DNA from: an uncultured Acidimicrobiaceae bacterium | GTDB taxonomy: Bacteria > Actinomycetota > Acidimicrobiia > Acidimicrobiales > UBA8592 | Assembly (NCBI GenBank): GCA_913031515.1 | Contig: CAJWET010000079.1 | Coordinates: 1 to 7,238, forward strand | Direction of reading: 5' to 3' | Length of the DNA stretch: 7,238 nucleotides | In this document: positions 1 to 6,339 of the stretch, piece after piece | Layout: each line of letters opens with the position of its first letter | Numbering within the stretch: the stretch's first letter is position 1 | Notes under the pieces: generated by a model | What the model was told of the DNA's origin: nothing | The model's input: only the letters and a program-made list of their open reading frames with translations | Databases searched by the model: none | Program-made: the position numbers and the translations under genes

Positions 1-264
1 CACGGGATTCCCTGCCTCGATAAACGAGGTATTCCCTCGACTCAAAATATACTGCAGCGTGGACGGTTCTTCCGGCTCTGGATCGCGAAAACGCATAACA
101 CTGTGCACGTTCCGCGACGGGACATAGAGCACGCCTGTTTCAGGATCGACCGCAGCCCCAGACCAGTTTGCACCACCGCCGGCACTGGGGCGAAAGATAG
201 TACCGTTCAACGATAACGGTGTATACAGCGGCCCGAGGCGAAATCCATCAACCGCCTTTTGCAT
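1..264 (-). pseudogene. PQQ-dependent dehydrogenase fragment, 5'-truncated
   Basis: Reading the minus strand from 264 to the left edge gives 88 uninterrupted codons resembling the later half of quinoprotein glucose/alcohol dehydrogenases. Visible marks are GFRLGPLYTP (residues 7-16), then GGGANWSGAAVDPETG (29-44) and VLYVPSRN, the tryptophan-docking type of beta-propeller repeat. Known family members are periplasmic PQQ enzymes of roughly 550-750 residues, so several hundred residues including the signal peptide should precede this part. They are absent: upstream of 264 the frame holds only about 27 codons with no family resemblance before a TAG at 346-348, and a plus-strand gene begins at 311. 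The ATG at 262-264 is probably an internal Met, and no convincing ribosome binding site precedes it. The 3' part continues beyond the window, so whether it is otherwise intact is unknown. I infer a remnant cut by a rearrangement; an assembly join is the alternative. Confidence 0.72.
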
Positions 265-310
265 TTGGGACCCTAAAAACATTGGCCGACAGGTCACACT
301 CAGAGGTGAA
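262..310. other. Putative rearrangement junction
   Basis: Recognisable PQQ dehydrogenase coding sequence stops at about 264 and an oppositely oriented gene starts by 311. GC by hand count falls from about 56% (1-264) to about 42% (541-900). I saw no inverted repeat, target-site duplication, tRNA end or transposase here, so the mechanism is unknown. No convincing -35/-10 pair for the plus-strand genes is visible either. Confidence 0.4.
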
Positions 311-532
311 GTGAATATTTTCCAAAGTGATGAGTTACTGGAACGCTATACTGAATCTTTTCTGACGCAGGCTTTCGGTGGGACTCCACCCTCGAAGGAA
401 CGCTTGAAGCGTGAGCTTGAAACTTTTCAAGCACCGGATAGACACATGATGCAGTTATACGTTAAATCCGTTGTTAGTCACGACCTACCCGCATTACTGC
501 TGGCCGAAAAAGCCAAAAGAGAATTGGATTGA
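311..532 (+). CDS. Hypothetical protein, 73 aa, coupled to hydratase genes
   Basis: I do not recognise this family. The product begins from a GTG codon and is soluble-looking, charged and probably mostly helical, with no signal peptide, membrane segment or cysteine. The GTG start is supported by AGAGGTGA at 302-309, a Shine-Dalgarno-like stretch, although spacing is short. The stop TGA (530-532) is one base before the ATG of the next gene, the spacing typical of translational coupling, which is the main reason to treat it as real. The frame is also open upstream to a TAG at 125-127, but codons before about 264 lie antisense to the PQQ dehydrogenase fragment. The protein could therefore be either a complete small protein or the C-terminal remnant of a longer one cut at the same junction. 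A small accessory subunit of the hotdog pair is conceivable but unsupported by any motif. Confidence 0.45.
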   Translation: MNIFQSDELLERYTESFLTQAFGGTPPSKERLKRELETFQAPDRHMMQLYVKSVVSHDLPALLLAEKAKRELD

Positions 533-533
533 A

Positions 534-983
534 ATGACTGCCTCAGAAGAATACATGATGAGCTTGGTCGGTCATAAATTCCCCGGCGGCAAGAGGACTA
601 TCGCCCATTGGGAAAACTTTCTTTTAACAGACTGCACTACATCACCTCAGTTAAAGAATGGATTAGCGCATCCCATAGCCCTTTTTCATATACCTATTCA
701 GGGAGCTCAAACATCGATTACAGAGCTTTTTGAATTAGGCAAAGTAAAAGATGTCGGTTCGGTAGGTCTTGATGGATATGACTGGGAGTATTTCCAGCCG
801 TTACGAGAAGAAGTTGAATACAGATGCGATGGTGAAATTATTGAGGTTGAAAGGCGACTCACAAAATCTGGAAAGATTTACGATCGTTTTGTTTTCTCCA
901 TTGAACTTTATGATGAAGAGAATCAACCTGTTGCAAAAGCTACAAGTTTTTGGAGATTAAGGAGGGGTCGCGTTGAAAGTTGA
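534..983 (+). CDS. FAS1-like hotdog dehydratase subunit (MaoC N-domain type)
   Basis: The 149-residue product resembles the N-terminal, FAS1-like hotdog domain of MaoC-type enoyl-CoA hydratases (PF13452-like). Signs are LVGHKFPGG (11-19), the central AHPIALFHIPIQGAQTS stretch (45-61, hotdog helix), YFQPLREEVEYRCDGEIIEV (86-105) and a final strand ending ATSFWRLRR. The Asp-x4-His catalytic dyad of MaoC hydratases is not seen, which fits a non-catalytic partner subunit. The next gene overlaps its 3' end by 11 bp and carries the dyad, so the two probably form a heteromeric hydratase like ChsH2/ChsH1 of steroid side-chain degradation. ATG 534 is chosen because it sits one base after the preceding stop; ATG 555, with AGAAGA upstream, is an alternative giving 142 residues. 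An in-frame ATG at 471 would need overlap with the upstream gene and adds residues unlike the family. Confidence 0.75.
   Translation: MTASEEYMMSLVGHKFPGGKRTIAHWENFLLTDCTTSPQLKNGLAHPIALFHIPIQGAQTSITELFELGKVKDVGSVGLDGYDWEYFQPLREEVEYRCDGEIIEVERRLTKSGKIYDRFVFSIELYDEENQPVAKATSFWRLRRGRVES
959..967 (+). promoter_or_regulatory. Strong Shine-Dalgarno fixing a TTG start
   Basis: AAGGAGGGG lies five bases before TTG 973, inside the 3' end of the preceding gene. It is the best ribosome binding site on this strand and decides the start of the MaoC subunit, which otherwise has no ATG before codon 22. Confidence 0.8.
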
Positions 984-1380
984 AGTTGGAACACAGATCC
1001 CCTCGCTCGAAATCCCATCAGTTGATGCACAAAAAATGAAAACTATGGCGGCCCTATTAAGAGATCCCTACCCCATACATTGGGATGCCGAAGGAAATGA
1101 GAAAATGGGAATTAAAGGGAAAGTCGTTAATCAAGGGCCGCTAAATTTGTCGTACCTTGTGAACATGTTAATGCAATGGCAAGGTCAAGACTGTATTCGC
1201 AGGCTTACCGTCGATTTTACCGGTTGGGTTTTAGGAGGGGATGGCCTTTCAGCGAGCGGAAAAGTCATTGAAATACATGGCGATGCTGACACAAAACTGG
1301 CCAGATGCGAGATTTGGCTTGAGCGCCAAGGTGAACGACTATTGGAAGGCGAAGCAATCATTGCCTTACCAGTCAACTAA
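973..1380 (+). CDS. MaoC-like (R)-enoyl-CoA hydratase subunit, TTG start
   Basis: This 135-residue single hotdog domain carries the MaoC hydratase motif: DPYPIHWD at residues 31-38, with Asp31 and His36 as the expected catalytic dyad, followed by GKVVNQGPL (49-57) where the family has its substrate-channel helix. By family knowledge it would add water across an enoyl-CoA double bond in the cytoplasm. It starts at TTG, directed by AAGGAGGGG five bases upstream, and overlaps the FAS1-like subunit gene by 11 bp, implying coupled synthesis and a stoichiometric complex. Length and pairing match ChsH1-type subunits of two-gene hydratases; mesaconyl/methylfumaryl-CoA hydratase-like enzymes, where both domains are fused, are a more distant alternative. 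It is the last plus-strand gene and ends 13 bp from the stop codon of the convergent Rieske gene. Confidence 0.8.
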   Translation: MKVEVGTQIPSLEIPSVDAQKMKTMAALLRDPYPIHWDAEGNEKMGIKGKVVNQGPLNLSYLVNMLMQWQGQDCIRRLTVDFTGWVLGGDGLSASGKVIEIHGDADTKLARCEIWLERQGERLLEGEAIIALPVN

Positions 1381-1393
1381 GTTTGCTTCCAGT

Positions 1394-2557
1394 TCATTTT
1401 TCACTAGCTTTCGCAAGTACACGTTCATAAGTTGAGTGATAATGGTGCAATGCAGGTTCATTCCTGCCGAACAAAACGTAGTCAAGAGACTGACTATTTG
1501 CGGTGAGTTGCTGGCTTGCGCTCACGGAATAGTCCTCGTCTCGGATAACTTCCGCGAACCCTTGCGAGATCATTGTGAAAACTTCTCTCATTTCCGCATT
1601 CTCAGAAAATTCTGAGCGCAAATAAAAACTGATGAGGGAACGATGTTGACCCGGATTGTCCGGAACAGGATATGCACGAACAAGGTAAAGACCTTCCTTT
1701 GATGGCATTAGTTGCACATTGGGGAATAACCAATATACCGGAAGCGCTGCAGTAGTGATATTCCATTCATCTTCAGGTAGTTTTCTCATTTCATCAATGT
1801 CTCGTCGACAAAGAAGCATCCTGTGATTATTTCCAAATGTGTCATAACACTGGACATTGCCATGGAAAGCGTTGTTCAGCGTGTTTTCATGCAACGAACT
1901 GAAATGATATGTCTCGCCAAACGTATCCATAGCCAGTTTCCAATTGCACGCAACGTCATATACATCGTTACCCAGATAATCCAATTTATCGAGATTCCAC
2001 GTCTCGAGCTCTACCAAAAGTTCTTCGGTAAGTAATTCTTGAAGGTCAATGACACCGTTGGGGTTTGGATGCACCCACAGCAGGCCATGTCTTTCTTCAG
2101 AAGGTAATTCAACCAAACCCAACGTCTCAGTTTCAGGTTGTCCGAAATGATCTGACTTTGGTAGCCCAACCAGTGATCCATTGACATCGTAAGTCCACCT
2201 GTGGAACCTGCATGTGAATCGCCTAGAAGTGCCACGCTCATCCTCCTCTACAATGACGCCGCGGTGGCGACATGAATTTACGTAAGCGTGGAACTCTCCA
2301 TCCCCATCTCTCACCGCGAGAATTGGCCTCCCTAATTCTTTCATAGTCAAAAAAGAATACTTCTCTGGTAGGTCTCCTGATAGGCCGACAAGTTGAGGGG
2401 TATCGCAAAAGAAAGTTTCCCATTCCCTATTCGCTAGCTCTTTACTGATGTAGTTATTAGTCGGATTTTCATAAAAATTGCCCGCGTCGACGTTCGTTCC
2501 AGAATCAATCCGCTCCAGTAGCTTTCTAATTTGGTTGATTTGCTCAGATACAAGCAT
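1394..2557 (-). CDS. Rieske non-haem iron oxygenase, alpha subunit
   Basis: The 387-residue product is a full-length ring-hydroxylating oxygenase alpha subunit. The N-terminal Rieske domain has C-x-H-x17-C-x2-H, with Cys96, His98, Cys116 and His119 holding the [2Fe-2S] cluster. The catalytic domain has NWKLAMDTFGETYHF (205-219), giving iron ligands His218 and His223, with the third ligand probably Asp342 in RDEDYS. Glu215 occupies the spacing of the bridging Asp of naphthalene dioxygenase (Asp205), which carries electrons between neighbouring subunits. The reaction would be O2-dependent mono- or dihydroxylation of an aromatic or alicyclic substrate. No beta subunit, ferredoxin or reductase is in the window, so electrons must come from proteins encoded elsewhere. 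It is last in the minus operon, 41 bp after the thiolase, with a weak ribosome site and a possible own promoter. It lacks the KshA-type metal motif, so 3-ketosteroid 9-hydroxylase is unlikely. Confidence 0.92.
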   Translation of the reverse strand: MLVSEQINQIRKLLERIDSGTNVDAGNFYENPTNNYISKELANREWETFFCDTPQLVGLSGDLPEKYSFLTMKELGRPILAVRDGDGEFHAYVNSCRHRGVIVEEDERGTSRRFTCRFHRWTYDVNGSLVGLPKSDHFGQPETETLGLVELPSEERHGLLWVHPNPNGVIDLQELLTEELLVELETWNLDKLDYLGNDVYDVACNWKLAMDTFGETYHFSSLHENTLNNAFHGNVQCYDTFGNNHRMLLCRRDIDEMRKLPEDEWNITTAALPVYWLFPNVQLMPSKEGLYLVRAYPVPDNPGQHRSLISFYLRSEFSENAEMREVFTMISQGFAEVIRDEDYSVSASQQLTANSQSLDYVLFGRNEPALHHYHSTYERVLAKASEK

Positions 2558-2582
2558 GATCTCGATAGCTCTTTCTCGAACG

Positions 2583-2612
2583 ATAATATATATCCAACTT
2601 ACAGACGCTCAA
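2583..2612 (-). promoter_or_regulatory. Possible internal promoter for the Rieske gene
   Basis: On the minus strand, TTGAGC (2607-2612) is followed after 16 bp by TATATT (2585-2590), or after 18 bp by TATTAT (2583-2588), a sigma70-like arrangement in the AT-rich gap between thiolase and Rieske genes. The -35-like hexamer lies inside the thiolase 3' end. AT-rich gaps often look like this by chance. Confidence 0.25.
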
Positions 2613-3795
2613 CTAAGGTTCCTGTTCCCAGTCCACCGCCACAGCACATACTGATCAGTCCCAAACGCCCTCCTGATCTTTGAAGTTCATGAACCGTTTT
2701 TGTGATGAGCAATGGGCCAGTAGACCCCAAGGCATGGCCAATAGCTATAGCTCCCCCATTGGGATTTACCTTTTCATCAATTTCGATCTCTAGTTCTTTC
2801 GCCCATGCGAGTACAACTGCAGCAAACGCCTCATTGATTTCAAAAATATCAATATCCTCTTTTTCATATCCACTATCCGCAAGCAATTTCCTCGTAGCGG
2901 GAATTGGGCCTGTCAGCATCAAAGCGGGGTCACTCCCAACAAGACATGAACTCACTATTCGCGCCATCGGTTTCAACCCTAATTCCTCCGCCTTGGATGC
3001 ACTCATTACAAGAAGTGCTGATGCCGCATCAGCGAGCTGCGAAGCCGTACCAGCTGTATGGTATTTTGCTTGTTCATCGAAATAACTTGCACCTGAAATC
3101 GTAGAGAGCGTTTCCAAGCCTTCATATGTCGTCTCTCGAAGCCCTTCATCACGGTCGTGGATGTCTGTTCCATCGCCTGAAATATCGAAAGGTACTATCT
3201 GCCCTTCAAATCTTCCTTCTTCCCAAGCTTGTGCGGCGAGTTGTTGAGATCTTACACCGTAGCGGTCAAGCTCTTCTCGAGTTAAACCCCATTTTTCTGC
3301 AATACGTTCCGCCCCTTCAAGCTGGTTAGTAGGGTCATGTAACGCTTTATATTCATCGGTGTACCTTTCCCCAAGATACGCCTCTCCTTTTTCGTTTACT
3401 GGAATTTGCGAGGCCATTGGAATATGCGACATAGATTCCACACCGCAAACAATAACTATTTCAGCCATTCCAGAAGAGATGAGTGAATGGGCCCACGTAT
3501 TTGCATGTTGGCCAGACCCACATTGAGTCGTGGTGGTTGAAGCGCCAACATGAACTGGGAGGCCAGCAGCAAGCCACGAAGTTCTAGTTACATTATTTGC
3601 TTGCATTCCAACTTGAGCGATACAGCCACCTGCGACATGATCCACAATTCCTGGATCCAGATCATTTCGATTTACCAATGAAACAATCACATCGCCAAGA
3701 AGTTTCGTTACATGAAACCCCGATAATCTCCCATTGCGTTTCGCAGTAGCAGAACGAACAGCATCAACTATTACCACATCATTCATATCAGGCAT
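2599..3795 (-). CDS. Acetyl-CoA acyltransferase (FadA5-like thiolase)
   Basis: The 398-residue product is a full-length degradative thiolase, cleaving a 3-ketoacyl-CoA with free CoA to acetyl-CoA (or propionyl-CoA) and a shortened acyl-CoA. All catalytic parts are present: nucleophile Cys92 in TTQCGSGQHA, the NEAFA box (321-325), His354 in GHALGSTG, and Cys384 in CCGGGLG. The overall run, including MARIVSSCLVGSDPALMLTG (277-296) and EINEAFAAVVLAWAKEL (319-335), recalls the FadA5/FadA6 group that includes the mycobacterial steroid side-chain thiolase; this is recognition by eye, not alignment. Small departures are TAGTAS where TAGNAS is usual and HAL where HPL is usual. ATG 3793-3795 is chosen because AAGGAGGG lies three bases upstream; Met4 is less well spaced. 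It sits 38 bp after the MaoC gene and 41 bp before the Rieske gene, as the terminal step of the predicted beta-oxidation round. Confidence 0.93.
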   Translation of the reverse strand: MPDMNDVVIVDAVRSATAKRNGRLSGFHVTKLLGDVIVSLVNRNDLDPGIVDHVAGGCIAQVGMQANNVTRTSWLAAGLPVHVGASTTTTQCGSGQHANTWAHSLISSGMAEIVIVCGVESMSHIPMASQIPVNEKGEAYLGERYTDEYKALHDPTNQLEGAERIAEKWGLTREELDRYGVRSQQLAAQAWEEGRFEGQIVPFDISGDGTDIHDRDEGLRETTYEGLETLSTISGASYFDEQAKYHTAGTASQLADAASALLVMSASKAEELGLKPMARIVSSCLVGSDPALMLTGPIPATRKLLADSGYEKEDIDIFEINEAFAAVVLAWAKELEIEIDEKVNPNGGAIAIGHALGSTGPLLITKTVHELQRSGGRLGLISMCCGGGLGTGTLVERL

Positions 3796-3798
3796 TGG

Positions 3799-3806
3799 CC
3801 CTCCTT
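3799..3806 (-). promoter_or_regulatory. Shine-Dalgarno of the thiolase gene
   Basis: AAGGAGGG on the minus strand, three bases before the ATG at 3793-3795. It is the strongest ribosome binding site in the minus operon; the other visible starts have weak sites or rely on overlap. Confidence 0.7.
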
Positions 3807-3833
3807 GACCTTCTTAACACTTTACATCGAACT

Positions 3834-4316
3834 TCATTTCGAAGCCCTCACAACTAAAGCAGGACATGAACATTCAAAAATCCGCAGGCCGTTCTTATCG
3901 ATTACTTGATATTCATGGACAACAAGACCCCTGCTGGGATTTCCCTCAGATACACGTTTAGACACAAGATGGCTTACCGTTTGTATCGGCACATCGGGAA
4001 GAAATGGGTTAGGGAATCTAAATTCATTGAATCCCAAACCTGCTACCCAAGCTATATTCCCGTTCACCTCGAGATTTAATTTGTTCCAAATAGCAAACGT
4101 GTGCGTACCTGAAGCGACTATTTGTCCAAATGGGGAATCTTTCGCTCGTACTGGATCGATATGAAAATATTGGGGATCAAATTGGCTAGAAAATTCAATC
4201 ATTTCATTTTCTGATACCGAAAACCATCGTGAAGAGAACTCTTCGCCAACGGCAAGATCCTCATAGTACCGCGTCGGTTTATAGTCAATTATGTCCATTT
4301 CTTCAGAAGACCCCAT
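3834..4316 (-). CDS. MaoC-family enoyl-CoA hydratase
   Basis: The 160-residue product is a complete single-domain MaoC hotdog hydratase. The hydratase motif reads FDPQYFHIDP (46-55), with Asp47 and His52 as the catalytic dyad, then SPFGQIVASGTHTFA (61-75), the typical helix lining the acyl-CoA pocket, and the strand RFPNPFLPDVP (100-110). Family knowledge predicts hydration of a trans-2-enoyl-CoA, usually to the (R)-3-hydroxyacyl-CoA. It follows the CoA-transferase stop by 2 bp and precedes the thiolase by 38 bp, so it is the hydration step of the minus operon. ATG 4314-4316 is used because of this near-overlap, but no clear ribosome site precedes it; Met7 (ATG 4296-4298) is an equally possible start, since the first six residues lie outside the family core. 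It is not an obvious duplicate of the plus-strand hotdog genes: the motif sequence and lengths differ. Confidence 0.88.
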   Translation of the reverse strand: MGSSEEMDIIDYKPTRYYEDLAVGEEFSSRWFSVSENEMIEFSSQFDPQYFHIDPVRAKDSPFGQIVASGTHTFAIWNKLNLEVNGNIAWVAGLGFNEFRFPNPFLPDVPIQTVSHLVSKRVSEGNPSRGLVVHEYQVIDKNGLRIFECSCPALVVRASK

Positions 4317-4318
4317 GA

Positions 4319-5536
4319 CTAATGCGGTTTTGAGGCAATAACCCCGTCATTCTCTAATTCAATGATTTCTTCTTCCGTCTTCCCTAATTCCCCGAGAAGT
4401 ATTTCTCGATTATGTTCTCCTAATGCCGCAGCTACATAAGAGTCTTCCGGTATTGGATCTGAACTTTTGAATGGGAACCCTGGAATTTGTACTTCACCCA
4501 AGAAAGGATCATGCACGGTACGGATTGTTCCACGCTCAACAAAATGTGGGTGCGTTAAAGTTTCGTTTGGAGTTAGGACAGGACCACTCGGAACTCGGTG
4601 TTGATGCAATATCTCCAACACTTCGGCGTCAGTAGGAAAAGACGACATCCAATTTTCAATGATTGCTGTAAGGTCTTCTCTGTTCTCTAGGCGTGACGGG
4701 TTCCCTTTAAATCGTATATCTTCATTTAATTCTGGTTTTCCCATCGCTGAGTACAGATTGGATATCTGCGCTTCAGCACAGAGAATAACGATCCAACCCT
4801 GGGGCCCTTGAAATGATCCAGCTGGAGATAGCATCTGAAAATTCCGTCCTTGCCTAATTGCCCCATATTCACCATCTGTCATTGATTCAGCATGTACGGG
4901 AAGATCTTGCATGTGAAACAGTGCATCAACCATTGAAATATCCAGATGCGTACCTCTTCCTGTGCGTTCCCGGTGGAATAAAGCATGCCCGATCGCGGCA
5001 AATGCATGAGATCCTGCATTCGTATCCGCTAATCCAAATCCTACAAACATTGGTGGTCTATCTGGTTCGCCAGTCATATGCATCAGGCCGGCGTATCCTT
5101 GCGCAATTAAGTCAAAACACGGCTGCTCTGAAAGCGGGCCGGTTTGCCCAAAACCAGATACTGACGCCATAATCACCGACGGGTTGAGTTTCCTTAATGA
5201 TTCGTAGTCCAGATTTCGCCGTTCTAAGACCCCTGGACTGAAGTTCTCTACCACCACATCAACACTCTTCGAAAGATCTCGAATCAACTCAGCACCTGAA
5301 GGATGATTCATATCAACACAAAAGCTCCGCTTTCCTCGATTTTGTTGTAAATGCGTTCCGGCTCTCTTATTAATACGGGGCCTAGTTGAGCGATTGGGAT
5401 CTCCATATGGGGGTGTTTCAATTTTGATCACATCTGCCCCTAGTTCAGTCAGCAGTCGAGTGCAGGATGGTCCAGCAAGATACCGCGTCAAATCGAGGAC
5501 TTTTATTCCTTCTAGCCAGTTAAGTTCGTTACTCAT
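4319..5536 (-). CDS. CaiB/BaiF family III CoA-transferase
   Basis: The 405-residue product has the layout and length of formyl-CoA/carnitine-type family III CoA-transferases, which move CoA from an acyl-CoA donor to a free carboxylic acid through an aspartyl-CoA anhydride. Signs are LEGIKVLDLTRYLAGPSCTR (8-27), LGADVIKIETP (32-42), the NRGKRS block (66-71), VVENFSPGVLERR (95-107), and GFGLADTNAG (166-175), where Asp171 aligns with the catalytic Asp169 of formyl-CoA transferase. GRGTHLDISMVDALF (193-207) and the C-terminal EHNREIL complete the fold. In this operon it most likely activates the growth substrate or recycles CoA between substrate and product; an alpha-methylacyl-CoA racemase activity is possible in the same superfamily but less likely. 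It begins 23 bp after the SDR stop with a weak AGAGAA site and ends 2 bp before the MaoC start. Confidence 0.93.
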   Translation of the reverse strand: MSNELNWLEGIKVLDLTRYLAGPSCTRLLTELGADVIKIETPPYGDPNRSTRPRINKRAGTHLQQNRGKRSFCVDMNHPSGAELIRDLSKSVDVVVENFSPGVLERRNLDYESLRKLNPSVIMASVSGFGQTGPLSEQPCFDLIAQGYAGLMHMTGEPDRPPMFVGFGLADTNAGSHAFAAIGHALFHRERTGRGTHLDISMVDALFHMQDLPVHAESMTDGEYGAIRQGRNFQMLSPAGSFQGPQGWIVILCAEAQISNLYSAMGKPELNEDIRFKGNPSRLENREDLTAIIENWMSSFPTDAEVLEILHQHRVPSGPVLTPNETLTHPHFVERGTIRTVHDPFLGEVQIPGFPFKSSDPIPEDSYVAAALGEHNREILLGELGKTEEEIIELENDGVIASKPH

Positions 5537-5559
5537 TGTCTATTCTCTACGAAGTTCCA

Positions 5560-6339
5560 CTATGCATCCACGCTACCTCCATCGACCGCAATACTTGCCC
5601 CATTGATGTACCAAGCAGGTTCACCAGAGAGAAAAGTCACTATTCTTCCTATGTCAACAGGATTCGGTATGCGCGTAGTTAAGTTTGGGACATAATCTGT
5701 CGCCGCCCATTTTTCTACGCTTTCCCAGTCGGTAGCTAAGTTTCTTTTTTTTGCAGCTCGTGTCAGCATTTCCTTTACTTCTTCCGTAGCTATCATTCCG
5801 GGATTGACTAGATTCGCAGTGATCCCTGTACCACGCACCTCCATTGCCAAAGTACGCACTATTGCATGAAGTGAGGCCTTTGCGGCATAGTAGCCAGGAC
5901 TGTGATTGCTGGGCTTATCCACTCCTACAGTTCCAACAAAAATTACTCTCCCCCAATTTCGTTCCTTCATCCCATCTATAAAGTTCTGCACAACCTTCAC
6001 TCCCAGGAGAACATTCCGTTCCCACTCTTCGGACCAATTGTCATAAGAGCTCCATGATGATTCCGCCGGTTTTCCGTAGTTGTTTATCAAAATATCAATT
6101 TGCCCAAGTTGGTCTTTCAGCGCTCGTATTCCACTTTCTGTAAATAAATCTGTTTCCACTGGCCGCGCTATTCCTCCATCAGCCGTAATTTGTTGAACTA
6201 CATTTGCAGTTTCTCCGGAGTTGAAACCATGAATAACTACCTCAACTCCTTCTCTAGCTAAAGACGTTGCTATTCCGGCTCCGGTTCCCCGATAGGAACC
6301 GGTAATAAGCGCTATCTTCCCAGAGATTCCTAGGTCCAT
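5560..6339 (-). CDS. Short-chain dehydrogenase/reductase (SDR), probable 3-hydroxyacyl-CoA dehydrogenase
   Basis: The 259-residue product is a classical SDR. The cofactor loop TGSYRGTG (13-20) fits TGxxxGxG; NNYG (86-89) replaces the usual NNAG; Asn109 matches the conserved helix Asn; and Tyr150 and Lys154 form YxxxK. The position 13 residues before Tyr150, normally the catalytic Ser, is Thr137 in FVGTVGV, which could still supply a hydroxyl. The NPGMIAT stretch (179-185) follows the family PG motif. Known SDRs oxidise alcohols or reduce ketones with NAD(P); placed between an acyl-CoA dehydrogenase and a CoA-transferase with a MaoC hydratase downstream, oxidation of a 3-hydroxyacyl-CoA is the likeliest role, but an alcohol group on the ring or side chain is possible. 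Its ATG shares one base with the TAA of the upstream gene (TAATG), and GAGAG at 6347-6351 gives a seven-base spaced ribosome site. Confidence 0.9.
   Translation of the reverse strand: MDLGISGKIALITGSYRGTGAGIATSLAREGVEVVIHGFNSGETANVVQQITADGGIARPVETDLFTESGIRALKDQLGQIDILINNYGKPAESSWSSYDNWSEEWERNVLLGVKVVQNFIDGMKERNWGRVIFVGTVGVDKPSNHSPGYYAAKASLHAIVRTLAMEVRGTGITANLVNPGMIATEEVKEMLTRAAKKRNLATDWESVEKWAATDYVPNLTTRIPNPVDIGRIVTFLSGEPAWYINGASIAVDGGSVDA

Noticed and set aside
311..532. Toxin-antitoxin or small regulatory protein
   Set aside because: No partner gene, DNA-binding motif or known toxin residues; position in a metabolic operon gives no support.
471..533. Upstream ATG giving a 170-residue version of the FAS1-like subunit
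   Set aside because: The 21 extra residues do not resemble the family, overlap the preceding gene and have no ribosome site; ATG 534 fits stop-start coupling.
1346..1367. Inverted repeat AAGGC...GCCTT with inner GCAAT/ATTGC, as a terminator of the plus operon
   Set aside because: It lies inside the coding sequence before the stop, the stem is short and no T-run follows.
2702..3085. 127-codon open frame on the plus strand
   Set aside because: It lies wholly antisense to the thiolase, which has every catalytic motif; the translation is Ser/Ala-rich low-information sequence without a ribosome site.
4858..5172. 104-codon open frame on the plus strand
   Set aside because: Antisense to the CoA-transferase core including its catalytic Asp region; no recognisable motif.
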